Shown here piece by piece: positions 54,487 through 64,000 of a stretch of DNA of 64,000 bases. The DNA is from Zygnema circumcarinatum (taxonomy: Eukaryota; Streptophyta; Zygnematophyceae; Zygnematales; Zygnemataceae): assembly GCA_037447605.1 (NCBI GenBank), contig CM074819.1, positions 2,169,503 through 2,233,502 of the forward strand, read 5' to 3'. Both the position numbers and the translations under genes were made by a program. The notes under the pieces were generated by a model that made no database searches, had not been told where the DNA came from, and worked only from the letters and a program-made list of their open reading frames with translations. Position 1 is the stretch's first letter; every line of letters begins with the position of its first letter.

Positions 54487-57400
54487 TGAGAGTGAGGGAG
54501 AGAGAAAGGGAGAGAGATAGAGTGAGAGAGAGAGAGTGAGGAAGAGAGAGAGTGAGGGGGAGAGAGAGAGTGCGAGAGAGAGTGAGAGAGTGCGCGAGAG
54601 AAAGAGTGAGAGAGAGAGAGAGAGGGAGAGGCAGAGGGAGCTCAGGCTGGGAGGGAGCTAAAGTCGTGGTTTGCTGAATTGACTGCTAAAACCCTAACGC
54701 TTGGTATCGAGAATTTAATTTGGCTTATAATCCAAACCTTTTGAATCGCTGAAAAGTTCTCAAAACCTCATGTTTTTGTCAGAATGGAGGAAGATGACAG
54801 CTGTCAGCTGTCAGCCATGCTGAGGTTTTCAAAACCCTAATTGCTTCTTAAGGAATGTTTTTTCTGGCTCCTTAAGTTTTCTATGCAGTTCTCCGTGGTG
54901 CGACGGATGCAAAGGGCATGATTTTGCATAATGCATTTCTCTAGCTCCAGTTGCATCCTCGTGTTCTAGAGTTTGGCCGACAGCAGGCTTCAATTGTCAT
55001 CAGAGCTAAGCGTAAAGAATTGTGCACTGTTTAGAGGGGTTCAAATCGCCCCATTTGTCTTCTTTTTCTCTCATTACCTCCTTTAACTCCTTTCTCCTCC
55101 TCCCTCTCTCTCTCTCAAACTCACTCTCACACAAACTATCGTACTCTCTCCTCTGTCTCTCGCATTGAGTCTCCCTCCCTTCTCCCTCACTCTGTCTCTT
55201 TCACTAACTCGCCCTCTCTCATCTCTCCCTCTCTCTAGCTCTCACTTTTTCTCCCTCCCTCTTTTCTCCCACTGTCCCCCACTGTCTCTCTCTCTCCCCT
55301 CTCTTCCCCTCTCTTCTCTCTCACTGTCTCTCCCTCTCCCTCTCCCTCTCTCTCACACACACAAACTGTCTCTCCCACTCTATCAATCTCTCGCTCTCTC
55401 TCTTCCCCCCCCCCTCTCTCCTCCCCCTCTCTCTCGTTCCGCTCTCTCAGTATAAGGATTTTCGCTTATGCCTCATGAAGCTGGACCACGTGGGGCCTTG
55501 CAGTGGTGGAGGTGCAAACCAACGGCTCATCCCTTCAGCAGTCGGCGAAATGGGGCGAACCCGAGCGCAGGAGAAGCATTCAGAGCATGAGCATATCTGA
55601 TGGGGCAAGCCCTGTAAGTAATGCAGGCCCTGCCATCTGTTTCATATAAAAAAGCCGGGATTTTGGGTTTAACAGGCATGATACATACCCAAAGCCAAAG
55701 CTTGGCTGTGGTGGTTCTTGTTTAAGGTGTATTGAATTTCTCAAAACCAACGAGATAGGGTAATGAAAAAGTTTAATAGAATTTTGCTTCATTCCACGAA
55801 GGACGTTGGATTGTACCACTTCCTACCACTTGACGTGTGTTGACTATGTGGATAGAAACACACTCTTGCGAATTACATGTCTCACTGAAACCGGCGAGTT
55901 TATGCGCTCAAGCTTTGAAGTCTTGTAGACTCGTGAACCAACTTCTCTGTTTATCGTCAATGTAGGAAAGCGCAGATTGTGGTTTAGGGTTCAGATTATA
56001 AAAGTTCGCGGGTTGTGGTGCAGATCTTAGCGGCAGCGAGGAGAGATGGCACGGTGAGTGAATGAAGTGGTGGCTCAGCTTCGTTGTTTCCCGCAAACGC
56101 GAAAGGTTCATGAATGTTGAAGATTTTTTGCACCGCTTGTGAAATTTAACAGTAAGCTTCAATTGTAACCAAACAAAGGAAAGCTGTTCCCGAATTGGGT
56201 GGAGATTTAAACTGCATGAAAGTGACATATCTCTTCTTAGATTGGTTGCAGGTTGACTTGCTCGATCCTTCAACGGGAGAAGCTCTCCTGCACTTTAATG
56301 CTCATGAAGGAACAGCAGCTGCCAAAGGGAGTTCAGCTGCTATTGCTGCACGGCAAGAAGGGGCCACCGTTTGCGGACTGCAAACATTTCAAGCGTCTGA
56401 GTCGAGGTAAAGAGTAGATCATATCGTTCCTTTTTGCAAGTTATGAATAATGAGGGCTCAAATAAGTTGCCCGTAAAGTATTTCTAGCACTGCAGTCTTG
56501 AAAAAAAGTGCCTAATTACAGACTGTTTTTATAGTTTTTGTTTGCCTTGAAACTTCCAGTCTTTTTCTCCTCTCGTGTCACTCACCTCTCTCTGTGAGAT
56601 GAAACTCAGTCTGCCTCATCATCTCCCTTTTCCCTTTCGGTCGCTCTCACCTCTCCCATCTTGCCCACTCTCCCTCGCCTCTATCCTTGCCTCCCTGTGT
56701 TTCCTTTATCTGACACACGCACTCTTTTTCTGCCCCTGTCCCTCCCTGCCCCCCCACCGTCTCTCTCTCCCCTCACAGATTGTCATTAGTCACATGCACA
56801 GAAGCAGGAGCAATCTGTGTGCGCCACGTGGACAGCAATGCGACCCAACTTGCATCAGATGGAAGCCAATCCTCTGTAGGGCAGACCCCCCCCATTGTTG
56901 CAGAATGGGGAGTTCTGAAGTCAACCAATAGCATCGTCACATGTATGCAAATGGACGGACTGCAGAAAGCCCTTGCAGTGGGAGGGTGAGTGAACGTGCC
57001 TTTTGGAGCCCCCCCCATGTCACAAGGACTCAGCGTGAAGCAAGCAGTCTTTCATCAGTCTTTCATCAGTCATTCATCTGTCATTCATCAGTCTTTCATC
57101 AGTCTTTCATCAGTCTTTCATCAGTCTTTGATCAGTCATTCATCAGTCTTTCATCAGTCGTTCATCAGTCTTTCATCAGTCTTTCATCAGTCTTTCATCA
57201 GTCTTTCATCAGTCTTTCATCAGTCTTTCATCAGTCTTTCATCAGTCTTTCATCAGTCTTTCATCAGTCTTTCATCAGTCTTTCATCAGTCTTTCATCAG
57301 TCTGCTTTTGTTCATCACTACTGCTATCTAAGAGTGGCTTTAAGCATTCCCTTACTACATTTGCTTGGGTAATGGCAGGAAGGGTGCGGAGCTGAGCACG

Positions 57401-59772
57401 TGGGATTTGGAGACTAAAACGCAGCAATGGGCAGCTAAAGCTGTAAGCATCTCCCTGCACTCACTGCAAACTTCTTAAATTGAGGAGTGCCTGTCTGTGC
57501 CAAGAGGTGCAGTGTTTCTCTCCTCCCGCATAAAGGAGTAAGGGGGCAATGTTGTGGTTTGACTTGTTGCAGCCAAAACCGGACAACTTAGGATTGCTCC
57601 CTCCGCCATGGGTGACAGCAGTGACCTTCATGAGCAGACAGGATTCAAGAAGGGTGGCTATAGGCACAGGGCGGCATTCAATCCGATTGTACGATGTGGC
57701 AGCACAGAGACGGCCAGTCATGATGATTAATTTTGGGGAGTCTCCAATTAAGTCTATAGCAGCTGGCGAGGATGAGAACCTTATATATGTTGGCAACGGT
57801 GTAGGAGAGCTTGCAGAGTTTGACTTTCGGATAGGTGAGCGGTACAAGACCTGGTTGTGCGATGTTGCTTGTCACTGGATGATGTATGCCCCATCTATAA
57901 TCGGCCCATTTTCTGTAAGTCGTATGTTCTATGATCAGTGTGACTGTACTGTTGCTGGCCTTGTTTTGGGTTTGGAATCCTAAAAACCCTAAAACCCTAA
58001 AACCCTAACAACCCTAACAACCCTTAAACCCTAACAACCCTAACAACCCTAAAACCCTAACAACCCTAAAACCCTAACAACCCTAACAACCCTAACAACT
58101 CTAACAGCCCTAAAAACCCTAAAAACCCTAAAAACTCTAAAACCTTAAAATCTCTACGTAGTTGTTCCGCCCTGATGCAAGGGCGAGCCATGGTGGGTTG
58201 GGGAACAATGGTATCAGGGAAGCTGGTCGGAGCATTCAAAGGAGCGCAGGCAGGGAGTGTTCGAAGCATGGCGAAGCATCCCTCTCAGCCTCTGCTGGCC
58301 TCCTGCGGTGTGCACCTACCTCCCTTTCAATTTGACTTTTTGACAGGAAAGCAGGGAAGTTTTGGGAAGGAGGAGCCGCTTAGGGGCTCTGAGGGTCTAG
58401 GGTTTATCACAGCATGCATTTATGCAGGGTTTAGTGGTGAAATGTAGACGTCCATCAGTGCTTAGGAAGACCTGGTAAAGGAATTCTATTTGTAAGTTTG
58501 AGAATCTGGCGCTGAGATTTGAGCTTACTGTCTTTGCATTTCATCACTGAGCAATCGAGCAATTGGTATAGGGTTAAGAAGCCAAGGCACTGCGGTCATT
58601 TTTTTTTTTTTTTTTTCCAGAGATGCATTGTACGTGGCATGCATGATTTCAGGCAGGCAGCTTGCTGTTCAGTTTGCTCAACCCGGAACGTGTAATGCAT
58701 GGATGCTTAAAGTCTTCATTCCCTTGATCTGACTTGAATTTTGTCAATGTTGAGCAGGTCTGGACAGATTCCTGCGGATTCACAACACCTCCACACGCAC
58801 GCTCCTTGGAAAGGTTTGCAGTGCCTTTTCAGGAATATCAAAATCAATCAAGATCTATTCAATAGATGCTTTGCGAGGGAAGGGGCAAGGGGCCTCTCCC
58901 TTTCCCTCTCCTTCTCACTCTCAACTTCCCCCTTCCCTCTCCTTCTTTGCATCTGCTTCTCTCTCTCCTCCTCCTTCACTATCTTCCATATTTAGGCCGA
59001 ACATCGACCAGGATGAAGCCCCCTTCTTCCCTGAACGCATTTGAAACTTGGTGCCTTTGTGCTACTGTAAAGACATTATTAGATGCTTTAATTTGGTGCA
59101 CTCACATTCGATTTATCCGCTTGCTCCCTTTTGACTTTCATCTAACCACTATGGAAGATGGACTGTTCGGCTGCTTTGGGTTTTCAGGTTTTCTTGAAGC
59201 AGCCATTGATGGCAGTCTTATTCAACGACTCAGCTGCTGACAAACAAACATCAGCTACTGGTAACTTGTCTCGTTGCCCTGTTCCCCCCATTCCTTTCCT
59301 TCACTCTCTTCTCTCCGGTCCCCTCCTCTCCTCCTATTCTTTCCCATCACACTCTATCCCTCCATTCCTACCGCTTGTCCATTCATTCATTGTCCCTCTC
59401 TATCAAGTCATGTAATATCTCCGTTAAGCTACAGAGGATCCTTTTGCTGTTGACTACGCAGATAAACCGGAGGGAATGGAGGAAGAGCAGCTTGCTTTAG
59501 AAGCAGAAAACGAGAGAGGAAATGGGGGAGAGGTAGGGGGCGAGGTAGGGGTAGACAGAGAGGCAGAGGAAAAGCGAGTGGGAGACAGAAAGCGAAAGAA
59601 AAGGAAAGGTAAGAAGGATGCATTGCTGAATGGAGATGTGGAGATTCACGTGAAGAGCCATGTTACAGCGGATGAGGAAGGCCAGAGTGAACCTGACGTC
59701 GTCAAGAAGAAGAAGAAGAGGAAGAAGAAGAAAGAAGATGGGAGAAGTCTGAACAGCGAGACTTCAAAATAG
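54360..59772 (+). CDS. WDR74: WDR74/NSA1-type WD40 ribosome-biogenesis factor
   Basis: WDR74 (yeast Nsa1) acts in nucleolar 60S subunit maturation and contacts MTR4 and the AAA-ATPase NVL2 in animals. Eleven exons: 54360-54441, 55504-55613, 56024-56053, 56252-56406, 56779-56985, 57379-57442, 57573-57834, 58218-58307, 58758-58813, 59188-59260, 59462-59772; they sum to 480 codons in phase. Seen: LRVLTGDELGLIK; KWGEPERRRSIQSMSISDG; VDLLDPSTGEALLHFNAHEG; VGGKGAELSTWDLETKTQQW; LGLLPPPWVTAVTFM then HSIRLYDVAAQRRPVM; YVGNGVGELAEFDFRIGK; GSVRSMAKHPSQPLLASCGL; and DRFLRIHNTSTRTLLGKVFLKQ. The tail is acidic then Lys-rich (RKRKKRKGKK; VVKKKKKRKKKK), as expected for a nucleolar signal. Introns 1, 5 and 7 carry distinct repeat arrays. 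Confidence 0.93.
54442..54645. repeat. GAGAGA/GAGTGA tract at the start of WDR74 intron 1
   Basis: Purine-rich on the sense strand, beginning within the donor site itself (GGTGAGAGAGAGGG). A complementary CT tract ends the same intron. Confidence 0.9.
55081..55450. repeat. CTCTCT/CTCACT tract at the end of WDR74 intron 1
   Basis: Pyrimidine-rich on the sense strand, 370 bp, ending about 50 bp before the exon 2 acceptor (55501-55503). Together with 54442-54645 it makes an imperfect inverted pair within one intron. Confidence 0.9.
57047..57303 (+). repeat. TCTTTCATCAG 11-bp tandem array in WDR74 intron 5
   Basis: About 23 copies of an 11-bp unit. The first copies are variant (TCATTCATCTG, TTTGATCAG, TCGTTCATCAG) and the later ones uniform. 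Every unit ends in CAG after a pyrimidine run, so each resembles a weak splice acceptor. The true acceptor is 75 bp downstream at 57376-57378. Confidence 0.95.
57979..58150 (-). repeat. Telomere-like CCCTAA(C/A)AA array in WDR74 intron 7
   Basis: About 17 units alternating between AACCCTAAA and AACCCTAACA types. They are degenerate versions of the plant telomere repeat and lie wholly inside the intron between exons 7 and 8. Confidence 0.9.
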
Positions 59773-60333
59773 GGTTCAGAACATCCATGACAAAAGAGAA
59801 TTTTGAAAATAAAAAATCGTTTTATCCAAGCGATGTTTTGAGGTACCTACTTTCGAATGATGGGTGCCTGATATCGATGGTTTTGGATGCTGACTTCAAG
59901 CTGAAGCCACCAAATTTACATCCACATTTATTTTGTATTCTGTGCTGCCCTCCACTCTATTGTGAAGTAAACTAAACATGACAAATTGTAGCAAACCCTA
60001 AATCCCTAAATAATTTATAAACCTTAAACCCTCAAAGCCGCTGCCTACAGAAAATCGCCATTATTGCCTAAGCATCCTGAGAGACCTGCGCCTTTGGCAC
60101 TTGCACTAATAGTTAACTAATCTTAGCTGACTTTGGTCAGCTTGATCTAAGCAACCGGTCGACTCGTAATTACAGTGAAATGTGTGAATGTAAACTTATT
60201 GAAATGGAGAGCTCAGCCTTAATAAGTTTCATGCGTATGAAATGCGAATTCTGCACTGGTTTCCCCTCAAATCAGTAGCAAACCGGAAGCAAAAGTTACG
60301 CTTTCATAAGAATGGAAGCGGAAATACCACTGC
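59773..60333. other. Convergent 3' spacer between WDR74 and the proline-rich surface protein
   Basis: Includes a short CCCTAAATCCCTAAATAA block (59996 on) and AT-rich DNA with likely polyadenylation sites for both genes. No gene is supported. Confidence 0.55.
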
Positions 60334-63300
60334 TCAAGTCCCCCCGTCAAAGGTAGACACTCTTCTTGCAGCCCACTCCGCTGGGCGGACGGAGGGAGGC
60401 TCCGACCTCGCCCTCTGCACTCGCCCAGCCGGCGCACTCCCTCCCTCTCCTTCCTCTACGCTCAGATCGATAATGCTATGCTCTCCCTCTCGCTTAGGAG
60501 TTACCCCTCCCGTCTTCCAAGGCTCGGAGAATGGAGAGGACAGAACAGCCGCTTTCTCCTGATCAAGGCAATGGCTGCCTGAATCTCTCGACCATGGGGA
60601 GACGTTGGGGAGAGAGACGGCCTCTGGTCTAACGGAACTGCGGCTGCGAACGCTGAAACTGCGCGAAAGGGGTCTATTGGACTGCAGACTTCTCAGCCGG
60701 TTCTCTGCGAGCTGCAGCTCTGAAATGCTTGTGGAGAATTGGGGGGAGGGGACACTCCCGTCACCTTCTAAAGGAGATGGAGAGGGCGGAATGGACCCTT
60801 CTTGAAACTTGAGTTGGGAGAGCTGCTCTGCTGCTAAAGCTGAGGGGAGTGGAGTCTGAGGTGCTGGGTTATGCCAAAAGAGGTTGGATTTTCCAGAGAG
60901 CCACTTTGCCACTGTATCTTCGGGTGCTCCGCTTGCTTTAGCTTCTCCTGCAGAGCGGCGGACTGACGAGGTGGAGACTTTGTAAGGAGCAGAAGTCTGC
61001 TGCAGAGGGTTGTCCACCAATGAGATGTCTGCTGAATGTCGTACAGGGCTGCCCAAGGAAAGGGGACGGAACTGCTCAGGTGAGGAATCCCGTGTAGGGG
61101 TCCTCAACTCTGCCAATATAGGAGCTACACTTTGATATGAAGAGTGTCTCTCCTGTGCAGAAGGGTCCTCCAGACCAGCAATAGAATCCACCCCACCAAG
61201 GGGTGATGCCTTGCCGGGAGTTACGAGTTCAAGCAGAATATCTGAAGCAGAACTGTTGGAGTATTCTGATAACTGTTGTTCAGTGTTGATGCCTTCTCTT
61301 CCAGATGAACTGGGAGCTGATATGGAGATGCAAGGGATGCGTTCTGAACTGTTTGCGAGCCCTACAGGAGCAACATTGGCGAGTGACTGCTCGCTGACTG
61401 AGCCGCTCATTTCCGTGAACTCTCCCACCCGGTTCAATGTGGAGCCAACCAGAGAAAGTCGTTCGTTCGGAGAAGCTGTAGGATTGTCTTCGTCAGAATT
61501 GGAGAAGCCTTGCTCTGAAGATTGGGAAACAGTTTGATGCGCTGCCTTATACGACTTCTGAGGGACTGTTTGGAAGATAGATGCGTGAATGGGATAGTGT
61601 GATGCACTAGCTGCCGGCGTTGGCATTGAAAAAGACAAGCTGGACTCCCTCGAGCTTTGCGATGATCCTCCTGAAACATCGCTCACCACTTGCTCTGCAA
61701 AATTCCCCCCTCTGAACACATTTCAACGACTAATTCTGTTTTGATGTAGTGATGCTTTCTATACGCACCCCCCTCGCCTCATCAATCTCTCAACGCAACT
61801 CGAAGATTTGAGCATGTGTGCAGAGTGAAAGTGAGACACTCTTTATACGTGAAATCCTTCTTCTTTTGAGCGTTTTGAAACTACTTTGAAACTACTTTCT
61901 CATCCTCTATTTTGCACATACCTCCACTTCTGGTGAGGTGCCGTGAGATGCGCCGGCTTCCTGTGAAGACAATGATGGGTTCATCGGGTTCATGGAGCCA
62001 TGGCACAACATCCGGCAGCACCATATCCCTCTGGTCATGCACTCTATGAAGGCCCCCCCTGAAGCGGCCGCGAAAGAAGCCCATACAGCAGTTGATGCGT
62101 GCTCCCCGCTCGTGGGGAAGAGGAAGCATCTGCTTTTCAGTTTCACTAGCGGTCCGTCGTTCTGTTAGAGTTTGATGATGAAGACGTTCAGCGATGTTAG
62201 AAACTATAAGCAAAGCATGAATATAGCATTGATATGATATGATCTTGATATGTTTGAGTCAAGGCATAGGAACATGCTGGTATGCGGCATATGTGTACGG
62301 TGGGATTGTGTCGATGGTATCTGAATGAATGTGAATATGTTTCACCAAAGACGTGACAAGGCAGCAATGTTGAGCTTTAACCGGAAAGGGTCATGGGAAC
62401 CAAACGCTGCGAAAATTTTGTTGCTGTGGAGGTGGAAAGAGATGCACTTACCTCTATGAAGTTTCCAAAAGAAGATCAATACGCAAACCGCCAGTGATAG
62501 GAAGGCTATCAAAGTGACCAGCAGGATTATTGCCATCACTAGCCATCCCTTCCTTTCTAAAAATGATTTCCTTTGCGGCAGAGGTGGGGGGCTGCTAAAA
62601 TCCGTCAGTGTGCCGATCACTGCTTCATTTGAAAGAAGAATGCGTGTGAGATCTCCATAGAATGTGTCCTGTGAAAAGTTACAAGGAGAAGCCATTGAGC
62701 ATGTTCCCGCTGCCATCTGAGCTAACCTTGCCGCCCACAGACCCTGTGCTACAGCTGCCACTGCAAATACCTTTCCCAGAAATTGGATTCCGGTGAGGTT
62801 GGCGGCTTCCTCTCTGTTATCTAATGGAGAAGAAAGTTGAGAGTTCACCAAGGATATGGCCCCTGCAGCTACATGCAAAATCTCCTGCATCCTTTTGTCT
62901 GCCGTGGTTGCAGCAGAAGCAGGTGGTCCAGCAAGTCTAAAGGAGGAATTGTTGGTAGGGTTTTGGGAGAAGGGCGGACTGCGAGATAGATTTGACTGCA
63001 CTGGAGGTGGAGAAGTAGAAGGGAGAGACTGGCAATAACCTCGCGATGCATTGAGGAGGCAGGAGGCTTGGGAGAGAATTGACTCGATGATAGCTGTATC
63101 ACCCAAGTCCACTTTGGTTGGAGATAGCTGGGCATTGACATCGAAGGCTGCCCACATTGCCGACCCAATTGCTGAATACATTGACTCTGTTGCAGACAGT
63201 GTCTGATTCTCATCCTCTACTCCAAAGAGAGCTGCTCCCATGGAAGCTGTATTTTGGACACGAACCTGCTCAACAATGATTACGGCTGCTGTAAGCTCTG

Positions 63301-64000
63301 CAGGGGTTGCACTACCCAGAGAATCGCTCCTTGCAACAGCAAGAATCGGATCAACATTCCCAACTTGCACTGATGTGAGGTTGAGCCCCCTCGTGACAAT
63401 AGTGTTAGCCTGGTCAAGACTAGACGAGAGAAGGTTGATGATGTGCCAAACGATCGTCGTGAGAGGAGATATAGCAGTAGAGGCAGGAGGAGCCATGAGA
63501 GGGCCGGAAGGACGGAGACCCGTGTTCAAGTCGTGACAAGAGGCTGAGTGAGGATAGAGAACAAGGGCCCCTCCACTGTAATTGCTTAACAAGAAAGTTC
63601 CCATTTTATCAGTGATTGTAGTGGCTTCGCCGTCATCCCAATTGCCATTAGAGTTCGTATCAGCGAAGACTTGACAGCTGATGAGATATCCATCGTAAGC
63701 AACACCTGCTAAGGTGGATGCCGCAGCGGAGGGGGGGGCTGCTGACGGAGGAGTAAGGAGGGTGGCTTCAGGGGGCGGAGGCAATATGGGGCTTGAATAA
63801 GGAGGTGGAGGAGGGGTGCGAGGGATAGGGGAGGGAGGAGAAGAGGGACGAGGAAGTAGAGGGGAAGGAGGAGAAGAAGCGTGAGGAAGAGGAGGCAAGG
63901 AAGGACGAGGAGGAGGAGGGGATGACGGACGAGGGGGATAAGGATGTTTTGGCGGCGGCGGAGGAGAAGTAGGGAGAGGCGGGGGGGGCGGCACAGGAGG
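60334..64000 (-). CDS. Proline-rich single-pass surface protein with SdrD-B-like module, 5' end outside window
   Basis: Exons on the minus strand: 64000-62452 (open at the window edge), 62203-61922 and 61709-60334, in phase, giving at least 1068 residues. The visible N-terminal part is an extensin-like PPPP/SPPSP region (about 90 residues), typical of hydroxyproline-rich cell-wall proteins. Next comes FADTNSNGNWDDGEATTITD, a DxNxNxxxDxGE calcium-type loop as in bacterial SdrD-B/dockerin-like modules. Then TGLRPSGPLMAPPASTAISP, a pattern I associate with cyanobacterial and algal surface proteins. A helical ectodomain follows, then one membrane span (WLVMAIILLVTLIAFLSLAV) with cytosolic basic residues. 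The cytosolic tail of about 560 residues is Ser-rich and disordered, ending FDGGT. No kinase domain. A wall-to-membrane anchor or sensor role is inferred. The missing start should carry a signal peptide. Confidence 0.7.

Noticed and set aside
54960-55060. Second tRNA-like site (GGTTCAAATCG)
   Set aside because: Upstream TGGCCGACAGCAGG is a poor box A and the arms do not pair as a cloverleaf.
57047-57303. Possible CRISPR-like array
   Set aside because: Units are 11 bp with no spacers, in an intron of a eukaryotic gene; this is a minisatellite.
57979-58150. Chromosome end
   Set aside because: The telomere-like units are degenerate and flanked on both sides by WDR74 exons, so this is internal.

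Overview
This is a 64 kb nuclear window from a green-lineage eukaryote, most likely a streptophyte alga or an early land-plant relative. The signs are: many GT-AG introns (8-13 exons in most genes); plant-type proteins (a K+-dependent vacuolar H+-pyrophosphatase, a plastid-targeted TPR protein, a plant-type PRMT6, MED4, a D-cysteine desulfhydrase and a glutamate:glyoxylate-type aminotransferase ending in a peroxisomal signal); and scattered plant-type telomere-like CCCTAAA motifs. I could not fix the species.

Layout, left to right: JMJD4-like JmjC hydroxylase (-, 3' end cut by the left edge); ZCCHC8-like zinc-knuckle/PSP protein (+); D-cysteine desulfhydrase (-); Mediator subunit MED4 (+); intronless F-box/kelch protein (-); PRMT6 (+); an unrecognised repeat-rich coiled-coil protein with a row of SUMO-acceptor-like motifs (+); H+-PPase (+); SCAPER homologue (-); alanine/glyoxylate aminotransferase (-); intronless TTC38-like TPR protein (+); plastid TPR-like protein (-); WDR74/NSA1 ribosome-biogenesis factor (+); and a proline-rich single-pass surface protein with a bacterial-style SdrD-B-like module (-, 5' end cut by the right edge). 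Exon chains were built by hand from splice sites. For nine of the genes the exon lengths sum to whole codons with an unbroken frame.

The genes are mostly unrelated housekeeping functions, not an operon or cluster. Five neighbouring pairs are head-to-head (JMJD4/ZCCHC8, DCD/MED4, F-box/PRMT6, aminotransferase/TTC38, plastid TPR/WDR74). Most of their short shared upstream regions carry CCAAT, ACGT-core, telo-box-like or GTAC-rich sequence. Convergent pairs share short 3' regions. Introns and spacers are loaded with strand-asymmetric GA/CT repeats, a degenerate GGAACT hexamer family, an 11-bp array, intronic telomere-like arrays and local tandem duplications. Two 10-N assembly gaps fall inside such repeats.

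The least explained items are the 560-residue repeat protein at 27380-29688, the duplicated SIM-like acidic exons of the ZCCHC8 homologue, the GTAC clusters shared by two divergent promoters, and the surface protein at the right edge. No transposon protein, virus, CRISPR array or confident RNA gene was found.
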